A DNA stretch of 64,000 nt from Streptomyces sp. NBC_01304 (GTDB lineage: Bacteria > Actinomycetota > Actinomycetes > Streptomycetales > Streptomycetaceae): NCBI RefSeq assembly GCF_035975855.1, contig NZ_CP109055.1:4092001-4156000 (forward strand). Direction: 5' to 3'. Shown here in pieces: positions 24,244 to 33,085 of this stretch. A program made the translations under genes and the position numbers. Each line of letters opens with the position of its first letter. Position 1 is the first letter of the stretch. The notes under the pieces are model-generated. The model made no database searches and was not told the DNA's origin. It worked only from the letters and a program-made list of their open reading frames with translations.

Positions 24244-25728
24244 CTAAGCCCCCGCGATGACCTCCGCCGCAGCCAAACCGCACACGCGGGCCGCGCCGTG
24301 TGTGGCGATGTGGAGAGGGCCCCGGGCCGGGGCCTGGGGAATGCCCATTTCCACCACGATCGTGTCGGGGCGGGCCGCCAGCAAGGCGTCGAGGGCCCCG
24401 GCCATCCACGCGTGCCGATGCTCGTCGCGGACCACCGCGACGATGCGGCGGGAGCCGGCCGCCGCGAGGGCCTCTCCCCCGGCGCCGTCCCCGGTGAAGC
24501 TCCCCGTCTCCGTGCCGGGCAGCACCCGGGCCAGCTCGGCGCCCACGCCCCAGGGGGTCTCGTCGCCGACCGCGATGTTGGCGAGCGGGGTGAAGGCCGC
24601 GACATACGGGGCCTCGGTGAGCGGGGCTGAGAACTCGGCGGAGCGGGTGACCGTCAGCGCCCGGCGCGCGGCGACCAGGCCGATCGAAGGGTCGGGCGTG
24701 CCGGGTTCACGTACCGCCGAAGCGGTCCAGGAGGCCAGGTCGCGCACCCGGGCGGCGGCGTCGGCGAGGCGCTCCTCGGGGAGTTCGCCGGCGCGGACCG
24801 CCGCGACCAGGGCGTCGCGCAGGCGCAGGACCGTGTCCTCGTCGGCCAGTCCCCCGCCGACGCAGATCGCGTCGGCGCCCGCGGCGAGGGCGAGGACGGT
24901 GCCGCGTTCGATGCCGTACGTCGCCGAGATGGCCTGCATCTCCATGCCGTCGGTGATGATCAGGCCGTCGAAGCCGAGCTCCTCGCGGAGCAGTCCGGTG
25001 AGGATGCGCGGCGACAGCGTCGCGGGACGGTCCGCGTCGAGCGCGGGCAGCAGGATGTGCGCGCTCATCACGGCCTTGGTGCCGGCCGCGATCGCGGCGC
25101 GGAACGGCACCAACTCCCGCTCGCGCAGCACGTCGAGGCCCACGTCGATGCGGGGCACGGCGTGGTGCGAGTCGACGGCGGTGTCCCCGTGGCCGGGGAA
25201 GTGCTTGGTGCTGGCCGCGACTCCGGAGGACTGCAGGCCCTCCACGTAGGCCGCGGTGTGCCGCGCCACGAGGGTCGGGTCCGCGCCGAAGGAACGTACG
25301 CCGATGACGGGGTTGTCCGGGTGGGAGTTGACGTCCGCGGACGGCGCCCAGTTGAGGTTGACCCCGCAGGCAGCGAGGCGGCGGCCGAGTTCGCGGGCGA
25401 CCGCCCGGGTCAGGTCCGCGTCATCGACCGCGCCGAGCGCGTGGTTGCCGGGGAAGGAGGAGCCGGCCCGCACCTCGAGGCGGGTGACGTCGCCGCCCTC
25501 CTCGTCGATGGCGACGAGCACGTCGTCGCGCTCGGCCCGCAACTGGGCGGTCAGGGCGGCCAGTTGCTCGGAGGATGTGATGTTGCGGCCGAACAGGCCG
25601 ACGGAGGTGAGGCCTTCGCCGATGCGGCGGAGCAGCCAGTCCGGGGCGCTGGTGCCGACGAAGCCCGGCTGCAGGACGGTGAGGGCGTCACGGGTCAGCG
25701 TGTCCGTGCCGCGGGTGAGTGTCGTCAT
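24244..25728 (-). CDS. dasD: Beta-N-acetylglucosaminidase DasD (glycoside hydrolase family 3)
   Basis: A 494-residue GH3 enzyme. The catalytic region shows VAIDEEGGDVTRLE, the acid/base loop STKHFPGHGDTAVDSHHAVP with the His/Asp dyad typical of NagZ-type hexosaminidases, and the nucleophile in LIITDGMEMQAIS. There is no signal peptide, so it acts inside the cell on imported chito-oligosaccharides, releasing N-acetylglucosamine. It is the last gene of the dasABCD run, 11 bases after dasC. Confidence 0.92.
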   Translation of the reverse strand: MTTLTRGTDTLTRDALTVLQPGFVGTSAPDWLLRRIGEGLTSVGLFGRNITSSEQLAALTAQLRAERDDVLVAIDEEGGDVTRLEVRAGSSFPGNHALGAVDDADLTRAVARELGRRLAACGVNLNWAPSADVNSHPDNPVIGVRSFGADPTLVARHTAAYVEGLQSSGVAASTKHFPGHGDTAVDSHHAVPRIDVGLDVLRERELVPFRAAIAAGTKAVMSAHILLPALDADRPATLSPRILTGLLREELGFDGLIITDGMEMQAISATYGIERGTVLALAAGADAICVGGGLADEDTVLRLRDALVAAVRAGELPEERLADAAARVRDLASWTASAVREPGTPDPSIGLVAARRALTVTRSAEFSAPLTEAPYVAAFTPLANIAVGDETPWGVGAELARVLPGTETGSFTGDGAGGEALAAAGSRRIVAVVRDEHRHAWMAGALDALLAARPDTIVVEMGIPQAPARGPLHIATHGAARVCGLAAAEVIAGA

Positions 25729-25738
25729 ATGGCGGGGG

Positions 25739-26635
25739 TTATCCCTTCACGGCGCCGGAGGTGAGGCCCGTGGCCATCTTCTTCTGGATGACCATGAAGA
25801 AGATCACCACCGGCAGTGCGATCAGGGTGGAGGCGGCCATCAGGGCGCCGTAGTCCGTTCCGCGCTCGGTGGTGAACGTCATCAGCCACACATTGAGTGT
25901 GTACTTCTCGTTGTCGTTCATGAGGATGTACGCGAAGAGATACTCGTTCCACGCGTTCACCAGGGCGAAGATGGACGCCGCGGCGAGTCCCGGGGCGAGC
26001 AGCGGGAAGATCACCCGGCGGAAGGCCCCCATGCGGGTGCAGCCGTCCACCATCGCGGACTCCTCGAGCTCCACCGGGATGTTGACCACGAACCCGCGGA
26101 TCATGACCACCGCGAAGGGCAGCGTGGAGACCAGGTAGACGGTGATCAGGCCCCAGTACTCGTTGAGTCCGCCCATGGTGTTGAGCTGGGCGTAGATGGG
26201 GATCAGCATCGCCGTCGGCGGCAGCATCTGGACCAGGATCAGGACCATGAGCAGCGACTTGCGGCCGAAGAAGCGGAACCGGCCGATGGCCAGCGCCGCG
26301 AGCGTCGCGATGACCATGCCGCCGACCACCGCGGTGACCGAGACGATCAGGCTGGACTCGACCGCGGTGCCGAAGTTCGGCTGCTTCACCGCACGCGCGA
26401 AGTTGTCGAAGGTGAACGACGAGGGCCACAGCGTCTGGTCGTACGACCGGATCTCGTGGTTCGGGCGCACCGAGCTGATGACGAGCCAGTACACCGGGAA
26501 GGCCATCACCACGGAGATGAGCAGGCCCAGGATGTTGTAGCTGAGCCGGGTCTTCTTGCGGTCGGGGCGCAGTACCTGCTGCTCGGCGGCGTCGCCGGTC
26601 TTGCCGGCGGGGGCGGTGGAGGTGGAGGTGCTCAT
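25739..26635 (-). CDS. dasC: DasC, ABC sugar transporter permease (MalG type)
   Basis: A 298-residue permease with six hydrophobic helices (LGLLISVVMAFPVYWLVISS; GGMVIATLAALAIGRF; and others) and the EAA loop ELEESAMVDGCTRMGAFRRV that contacts the ATPase. It pairs with DasB to move N,N'-diacetylchitobiose. ATG at 26635 overlaps the dasB stop by four bases (ATGA). No ATP-binding gene is in the cluster; in Streptomyces the shared ATPase MsiK serves this transporter. Confidence 0.93.
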   Translation of the reverse strand: MSTSTSTAPAGKTGDAAEQQVLRPDRKKTRLSYNILGLLISVVMAFPVYWLVISSVRPNHEIRSYDQTLWPSSFTFDNFARAVKQPNFGTAVESSLIVSVTAVVGGMVIATLAALAIGRFRFFGRKSLLMVLILVQMLPPTAMLIPIYAQLNTMGGLNEYWGLITVYLVSTLPFAVVMIRGFVVNIPVELEESAMVDGCTRMGAFRRVIFPLLAPGLAAASIFALVNAWNEYLFAYILMNDNEKYTLNVWLMTFTTERGTDYGALMAASTLIALPVVIFFMVIQKKMATGLTSGAVKG

Positions 26636-27651
26636 TCGACCTCTCCTGTCTTCATGAGCTGGCGCAGGTAGTACACGGCCACGCCGGCCAGGAGCAGCAC
26701 GGTGATCAGGGCGAGCGCGGTGCCCTGGCTGAACGAGGTGGACTCGAACGCCTTGGAGTAGGAGTACAGACCGAGGGTCTGGTACTCGGGCTCCGGCTCG
26801 TTGCCGCGCAGCAGCCAGATCTGGCCGAAGACGTTGAAGTCCCAGATCACCGAGAGCGTGGCGACCATGGTGAAGACCGGCTTGATGACCGGCCAGGTGA
26901 CGAACCGGAAGACACCGAAGGCTGCCGCGCCGTCCAGCGAGGCGGCCTCCTCCAGTTCCTTCGGGACCTGGGTGAGGGCCGCGTACAGCGTGATCACCAC
27001 GAACGGGATGGCGCCCCACACGACGAGGGCCGTGATGACGCCGAAGCCCTGCCAGGGGTCGAGGAACCAGTTGTGGCCGAGCCAGTCCTCGCCCACGACC
27101 TTGGCGATGAGGGTGTTGACCAGGCCGTAGTCGGAGTCGGCCATCCAGCGGAAGATGGAGGTGGCGACCATCAGCGGCATCGACCAGGCGGCGATCAGCG
27201 CGACGGTCAGGACGAGCCGGACCCAGGTGGTCAGCCGCATCATCAGCAGCGCGATCAGCAGGCCGAGGGCCATGGTCAGGGTCACGCACACGCCCATGAA
27301 CAGGACGGTGCGGCCGGTGACATCCCAGAACTCGGGGTCCTTGAAGATGTTGGTGAACTGCTCGAAGCCCACCCACGGCGGGTCGTCGCCCGTCCACAGC
27401 TCGCGCCGGCCCATGTCCTGGAACGACATGATCACGGTCTTGCAGAGCGGGTAGGCGTACACCGCGGCCACGGCCACGATCGCCGGCAGGATCAGGAGGT
27501 ACGGGAGAAGCGCGCCCTTCATGCGGCGCCGCGAGGGGCTCTTGCCACTCTTGCTCTTGGTGCTCTTTCCCGACGGCGTCGGGCTGTTCTCCTTGGTGGT
27601 GCGGGGTACCGGAACCGGCGGACCGGCGGCCTTGGTATCGGCGGCAGTCAC
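26632..27651 (-). CDS. dasB: DasB, ABC sugar transporter permease (MalF type)
   Basis: A 339-residue permease with a 45-residue basic, Ser/Lys-rich cytosolic tail (KSTKSKSGKSPSRRRMKG), then six membrane helices and the EAA loop ELEEAASLDGAAAFGVFRFV. It forms the channel with DasC. Start is a GTG at 27651. The gap to dasA (156 bases) holds a stem-loop, so dasB and dasC are probably transcribed less than dasA. Confidence 0.92.
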   Translation of the reverse strand: MTAADTKAAGPPVPVPRTTKENSPTPSGKSTKSKSGKSPSRRRMKGALLPYLLILPAIVAVAAVYAYPLCKTVIMSFQDMGRRELWTGDDPPWVGFEQFTNIFKDPEFWDVTGRTVLFMGVCVTLTMALGLLIALLMMRLTTWVRLVLTVALIAAWSMPLMVATSIFRWMADSDYGLVNTLIAKVVGEDWLGHNWFLDPWQGFGVITALVVWGAIPFVVITLYAALTQVPKELEEAASLDGAAAFGVFRFVTWPVIKPVFTMVATLSVIWDFNVFGQIWLLRGNEPEPEYQTLGLYSYSKAFESTSFSQGTALALITVLLLAGVAVYYLRQLMKTGEVE

Positions 27652-27720
27652 GGTGGCTGACCTTCCGTTTGTCTCTCTGCACCGGTCGCTGAGCGGACGC
27701 GGTGCACCGAAAGGGGCGGC

Positions 27721-27751
27721 CGGGCGGGCCCGTTGATGCCGGACCCGCCCG
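27721..27751 (-). promoter_or_regulatory. Intercistronic stem-loop between dasA and dasB
   Basis: CGGGCGGGCCCG (27721-27732) pairs with CGGACCCGCCCG (27740-27751), one mismatch, in the spacer after dasA. Such hairpins after binding-protein genes act as attenuators or mRNA stabilisers. Confidence 0.6.
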
Positions 27752-27807
27752 CCGCCAGGGAGCCTGCGGGTCAGGTTGCCCTGCGTCCGCTCACGGCTCC
27801 AGGAGTG

Positions 27808-29109
27808 CTACTCCTTGTTGATCAGCTCGTTGATCTTCGCGTCCGCCTTCTTGGTGGCGTCGTCGATCGAGTCACCCTTGAGGATGTCGAGGAGGACGTT
27901 CTCCAGAACGTTGGACTTCTCGATCGCGGTCCAGCCCGGGGCGATCGGCGTGAACCAGGCGTCCGGCACCGCGTTGGCGACCGCGGCGGTCTCCGGCTTG
28001 GTCTTCAGCGGCTCGAGCTGCTTGGTGTTGTTGGGCAGGATGTTCTTGGACGCGAGCACTCCCTCGGACTTCTCCGAGGTGAACATCGAGACCCACTCCT
28101 CGCCCAGGTCGGCGACCTTGGACTTGCTGGTCACCGCGAGGTCGGAGCCGCCGATGAAGGAGGGCAGCGCCTTGCCGTTCGGGCCCGGCATACCGGTCGT
28201 GGCGATCTTGTCCTTGAGCTTCGGGTTGCCGTTGTTCTTGCCGTCGATGACGGAGCCGGCCTCCCAGCCGTTGCCGTAGAGCACGGCGGCCTTCTCGTTC
28301 GCCATGACGTTGGCGTGGTCCTGCTCGTCCTTCGTCTGGTCGGCCTTGTTGTACTTCTTGACCAGGTTGATGTAGTGCTCGAGGCCCTTCTTGGCCTCGG
28401 GGCTGGAGAGCGTGGCCTTCCACTCCTTGGCGCCCTCGTCGTACTCGGCGATCTTGCCGCCGTACGCGGCGACGTACGACTGCGCCGCGTACCAGTAACG
28501 ACCCGGCAGGTAGAGGGAGGAGAAGCGCTTGTCCTTCGCGCCGTACTCGGCCTGCACCTTGTCCATCGCCTTGAGGAACTCGTCCTCGGTCGTCGGCAGG
28601 GTGTCCTTGCCGGTCGACTTCTTGAGCATGTCCTTGTTGTAGATGGCCACTCGGGCGCCCGCGTAGTACGGGACGCAGTAGAGCTTGCCCTCGAAGGAGC
28701 AGGTGTCCTTGAGGCCCTGGATCCAGGTATCCGAGTTGTCGTACTTCTTGGGGTCGACCTCGGCGAGCGCGCCGTTCAGGATGTACTGCATGGTCTCGGT
28801 GTTGCCGAGCTCCACGACGTCCGGGAACTTGTCGCCGCCGAGCGCGGTGTCCAGCTTCTTGGCCTTGTCGGCCCACTGCTGGTACTGCACCTTGACCTTG
28901 ACGTTCGGGTACTTCTTCTTGAACTGCGCGTTGACGTCCTCGACCAGCTCCGGCCAGGTGCTCTGCGCGTCGACCATCAGCCAGACGGTCAGGGTCTCGT
29001 CGCGGTCCTTCGGGTTCTTCGACGAGTTGCTGCCACCGTCGTCACCACAGGCCGCGATTCCGGTCATCATCGCCGCGACACCCACGGCCGCTATGAGCTT
29101 GCGCTTCAT
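27808..29109 (-). CDS. dasA: DasA, chitobiose-binding lipoprotein
   Basis: A 433-residue extracellular solute-binding protein (family 1). The signal peptide MKRKLIAAVGVAAMMTGIAAC ends in a lipobox with Cys21. The mature protein begins with acidic Ser/Asn-rich residues, then LTVWLMVDAQSTWPELVEDV, FPDVVELGNTETMQYILNGA and many aromatic residues suited to sugar stacking. It captures N,N'-diacetylchitobiose for DasBC. ATG 29109 has GGAGAG upstream. Two DasR operators lie 90-130 bases upstream. Confidence 0.94.
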   Translation of the reverse strand: MKRKLIAAVGVAAMMTGIAACGDDGGSNSSKNPKDRDETLTVWLMVDAQSTWPELVEDVNAQFKKKYPNVKVKVQYQQWADKAKKLDTALGGDKFPDVVELGNTETMQYILNGALAEVDPKKYDNSDTWIQGLKDTCSFEGKLYCVPYYAGARVAIYNKDMLKKSTGKDTLPTTEDEFLKAMDKVQAEYGAKDKRFSSLYLPGRYWYAAQSYVAAYGGKIAEYDEGAKEWKATLSSPEAKKGLEHYINLVKKYNKADQTKDEQDHANVMANEKAAVLYGNGWEAGSVIDGKNNGNPKLKDKIATTGMPGPNGKALPSFIGGSDLAVTSKSKVADLGEEWVSMFTSEKSEGVLASKNILPNNTKQLEPLKTKPETAAVANAVPDAWFTPIAPGWTAIEKSNVLENVLLDILKGDSIDDATKKADAKINELINKE

Positions 29110-29200
29110 GCCACTCTCCTCAAGGGAAACCCCGCCTACCCCCCTGCCCACCGCGGTGACATACGCCAAGTACTGCCCGTGGGGCCGGGACCTGGTCTTT

Positions 29201-29216
29201 AATGGTGTAGACCAGT
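29201..29216. promoter_or_regulatory. DasR operator (dre) 1 in the dasA-dasR interval
   Basis: AATGGTGTAGACCAGT, one base off the palindromic core TGGTCTAGACCA. It lies about 92 bases upstream of dasA. Confidence 0.82.
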
Positions 29217-29224
29217 ACGGGGAG

Positions 29225-29240
29225 CTTGGCCTAGACCTTT
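29225..29240. promoter_or_regulatory. DasR operator (dre) 2, weaker
   Basis: CTTGGCCTAGACCTTT shares the TGG-CTAGACC core, centred 24 bases from the first site, so two dimers could bind close together on one stretch of the divergent promoter region. Confidence 0.6.
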
Positions 29241-29298
29241 AGGGGTGTCAAGGGTGTATAAGAGGGGTCCCACATCCCGTTACCTGACCGACACCTGA

Positions 29299-30192
<894 letters not shown>

Positions 30193-30273
30193 TAAGCAAC
30201 CTGAACTTGCGTACCCCGTAGCGCAGTTGACCTCACTGCTCTACGTTCCTTCCGGCATGGCATGACGCACGAC

Positions 30274-30312
30274 GCGTACGTCGTCACATGAGGCGCGTAC
30301 GTCGTCGCATGA
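30274..30312 (+). promoter_or_regulatory. Direct repeat pair upstream of cstA
   Basis: GCGTACGTCGTCACATGA (30274-30291) and GCGTACGTCGTCGCATGA (30295-30312), 17 of 18 bases identical with a 21-base period, two helical turns. The arrangement resembles LytTR-type response-regulator sites. It ends 16 bases before the start codon. Confidence 0.6.
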
Positions 30313-30328
30313 ACGGGAGGGCTGCCCG

Positions 30329-32467
30329 GTGCGCACTGCAAGTCCTAGAACCATCGTGATCTGGTCGCTCGTGGCGCTGGTCGGCGCCGCCGGATGGACC
30401 GTGCTCGCGCTGTCGAGGGGCGAGGAGGTGTCGGCCACCTGGATGGTCGCCGCCGCCCTCGGCTCGTACGCGATCGCCTATCGCTTCTACTCGAAGTTCA
30501 TCGTCGACCGGGTGCTCAAGGTCGACAAGACCCGCGCCACCCCGGCCGAACGCCTCGACAACGGCATCGACTTCCACCCGACCGACCGCCGGGTGCTGCT
30601 CGGGCACCACTTCGCCGCGATCGCGGGCGCCGGGCCGCTGGTGGGACCGGTGCTCGCCGCCCAGATGGGATACCTGCCCGGCACCATCTGGATCATCGTC
30701 GGCGTGATCTTCGCGGGGGCCGTACAGGACATGGTCGTCCTGTTCTTCTCAACTCGGCGCAACGGCAAGTCCCTCGGCCAGATGGCACGCGACGAGATCG
30801 GGCCGTTCGGCGGGGCCGCCGCGCTGCTCGCCGCGTTCTCCATCATGATCATCCTGCTCGGGGTGCTCGCGCTTGTGATCATCGGTGCTCTCGCCCAGTC
30901 GCCGTGGGGCACCTTCTCCATCGCGATGACCATTCCGATCGCGCTGTTCATGGGCTTCTACCTGCGGGTGATCCGGCCGGGCCGGGTCTCCGAGGTCTCG
31001 CTGATCGGCGTCGGGCTGCTGCTGCTCGCGATCGTGTCGGGCCGGTGGGTCGCCGAGTCGTCGCTCGCCGATACGTTCACGCTGGACGCCAAGACGCTGG
31101 TCTGGTGGCTGATCGGGTACGCGTTCGTCGCCTCCGTGCTGCCGGTCTGGACGCTGCTCGCCCCGCGTGACTACCTCTCCACCTTCATGAAGGTCGGCAC
31201 CATCGCGCTGCTCGCGATCGGCGTGGTCATCGCGGCGCCGACCCTGAAGATGGACGCGATCACCGACTTCGCGAGCCGCGGCGACGGGCCGGTCTTCGCG
31301 GGCTCGCTCTTCCCGTTCGTCTTCATCACCATCGCCTGCGGTGCCCTCTCCGGCTTCCACGCGCTCATCTCCTCGGGCACCACCCCGAAGATGATCGAGA
31401 AGGAGTCGCAGATCCGGATGATCGGGTACGGCTCCATGCTGATGGAGTCGTCCGTCGCGGTCATGGCGCTCGTGGCGGCCTCGATCATCGACCCGGGGCT
31501 CTACTTCTCGATGAACGCCCCGGCCGGGGTCGTCGGGGAGACGGTCAAGTCCGCCTCGCAGGCGGTCGCGAACTTCGGCTACTCCATCTCCCCCGCCGAC
31601 CTGGCCAAGGCCGCGGCGGACGTCGAGGAGGCCTCGCTCAACCACCGCACGGGTGGCGCGCCCACGCTCGCGATCGGGGTCTCGGAGATCTTCTCCAAGG
31701 TCACCGGGTCCGGCATGAAGGCCTTCTGGTACCACTTCGCGATCATGTTTGAGGCGCTGTTCATCCTGACCGCGCTCGACGCCGGCACCCGGGTCGGCCG
31801 GTTCATGCTGCAGGACATGCTCGGCAACGTCGTCAAGCCCTTCCGCGACGTGAGCTGGAAGCCCGGTCTGCTCATCAGCAGCGCGGCCGTGGTGGGCCTG
31901 TGGGGCTACTTCCTGTGGGCCGGCGTGAACGACCCGCTCGGCGGGATCAACCAGCTCTTCCCGATCTTCGGCATCTCCAACCAGCTGCTCGCGGCGGTCG
32001 CGCTGACCGTCTGCACCACCCTGCTGATCAAGTCCGGCCGGCTCAAGTGGGCCTGGATCACCGGGATTCCGCTCGCCTGGGACGCGACAGTGACCCTGAC
32101 GGCGAGCTTCCAGAAGGTCTTCTCGGGCGACCCCAGGCTGGGCTTCTTCGCCCAGCGCGACCTGTACCAGGGCATGCTCGATTCGGGGAAGTTCCCGCCG
32201 GGCATGACTGCCGAGAAGGCACGCACCATCGTCACCAACTCCACGGTGGACGGCGTCCTTTCCGCCGTGCTCGCGCTCCTCATCGTGATCGTCATCGCCG
32301 ACGCGACCCGCGTCTGCATCCGGCACGTCCGCAATCCGGACGCGTCCCGGCTCAGTGAGGCGCCGTACGTCGAGTCGAAGCTGAAGGCACCGGCCGGGCT
32401 CTGGGCCACGGCCGAGGAGAAGCGGGAGGAGGCACGCGATGCTGTCGGTGCTCCGCCGGGCAGCTAG
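30329..32467 (+). CDS. cstA: CstA-family pyruvate/peptide transporter
   Basis: A 712-residue polytopic membrane protein (at least 16 hydrophobic segments) with the CstA landmarks: GIDFHPTDRRVLLGHHFAAI, AGAGPLVGPVLAAQMGYLPG, FALIT-like helices and FEALFILTALDAGTRVGRFM. Family members (CstA, BtsT) import pyruvate or peptides with protons. GTG start at 30329 with GGGAGG nine bases upstream. ybdD overlaps its 3' end, as in the E. coli cstA-ybdD and btsT-yjiX pairs. Confidence 0.93.
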   Translation: MRTASPRTIVIWSLVALVGAAGWTVLALSRGEEVSATWMVAAALGSYAIAYRFYSKFIVDRVLKVDKTRATPAERLDNGIDFHPTDRRVLLGHHFAAIAGAGPLVGPVLAAQMGYLPGTIWIIVGVIFAGAVQDMVVLFFSTRRNGKSLGQMARDEIGPFGGAAALLAAFSIMIILLGVLALVIIGALAQSPWGTFSIAMTIPIALFMGFYLRVIRPGRVSEVSLIGVGLLLLAIVSGRWVAESSLADTFTLDAKTLVWWLIGYAFVASVLPVWTLLAPRDYLSTFMKVGTIALLAIGVVIAAPTLKMDAITDFASRGDGPVFAGSLFPFVFITIACGALSGFHALISSGTTPKMIEKESQIRMIGYGSMLMESSVAVMALVAASIIDPGLYFSMNAPAGVVGETVKSASQAVANFGYSISPADLAKAAADVEEASLNHRTGGAPTLAIGVSEIFSKVTGSGMKAFWYHFAIMFEALFILTALDAGTRVGRFMLQDMLGNVVKPFRDVSWKPGLLISSAAVVGLWGYFLWAGVNDPLGGINQLFPIFGISNQLLAAVALTVCTTLLIKSGRLKWAWITGIPLAWDATVTLTASFQKVFSGDPRLGFFAQRDLYQGMLDSGKFPPGMTAEKARTIVTNSTVDGVLSAVLALLIVIVIADATRVCIRHVRNPDASRLSEAPYVESKLKAPAGLWATAEEKREEARDAVGAPPGS

Positions 32468-32639
32468 GCACGTCCGTTGGTACGTACGGGAATTGACTGA
32501 TGAGTCGGCATACGACAGGTATGTCGCGCATCTCCGGAAGGGGCATCCGGGGGCTTCTGTGCCGTCACGGCGGGAGTTCGAGCGGATGCGTACGAAGATG
32601 CAGGAGGCCGACCCCAGGCGGGGCTTCCGCTGCTGTTAG
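32439..32639 (+). CDS. YbdD/YjiX family small protein
   Basis: A 66-residue protein overlapping the end of cstA by 29 bases. It matches the YbdD/YjiX pattern: YDRYVAHLRKGHPGASVPSR then REFERMRTKMQEADPRRGFR and a C-terminal RCC. The family is always coupled to CstA-type transporters and is needed for, or modulates, pyruvate uptake. GGGAGGAGG precedes ATG 32439. Confidence 0.9.
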   Translation: MLSVLRRAARHVRWYVRELTDESAYDRYVAHLRKGHPGASVPSRREFERMRTKMQEADPRRGFRCC

Positions 32640-32779
32640 CGGACTCGGCGACGTCGACGCGGGAACGCGACTTCAGAAACCAGCGACCGATATGCGGACA
32701 GGGGGTTCCGTGGCGCGAAAGCGTCCCCTAGATTGCCTGCGCATTACACAGGTGATCAGCGAGGGGACGGAGCCACGGA

Positions 32780-33085
32780 ATGCCCGAAGAGTCAGGTTCG
32801 CCTGAAGTGACAAGACCAGCGCCGGTGGTGACACCGGTGCGCGTCGTCATCGCGCTCTGCCTGTTCGCGCCGTTCGTGGCGATGCTCTGGGTGGGTTCGT
32901 ACGCGAAGACCGAGCCCACGGTCGGCGGCATCCCGTTCTTCTACTGGTACCAGATGCTGTGGGTGCTGATTTCCACCGTGCTGACGATGACCGCGTACAC
33001 GCTGTGGAACCGTGACCAGCGCGCCCGCAAGGCCGCCGCTCAGGCCGCTCAGGCCCAGACTCAGGGCGGGGGTGCGTCGGCATGA
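32780..33085 (+). CDS. DUF3311 protein, small subunit of the MctP transporter
   Basis: A 101-residue protein with two membrane helices (VVIALCLFAPFVAMLWVGSY and FYWYQMLWVLISTVLTMTAY) joined by a GGIPFFYWYQ loop, the DUF3311 signature. It is joined to mctP by an ATGA overlap at 33082-33085, the standard arrangement, and probably helps fold or gate that symporter. ATG 32780 has GGAG seven bases upstream. Confidence 0.9.
   Translation: MPEESGSPEVTRPAPVVTPVRVVIALCLFAPFVAMLWVGSYAKTEPTVGGIPFFYWYQMLWVLISTVLTMTAYTLWNRDQRARKAAAQAAQAQTQGGGASA

Noticed and set aside
25739..27682. A 647-codon frame that would fuse dasB and dasC
   Set aside because: Only the last 298 codons are permease; the rest is an out-of-frame reading of dasB.
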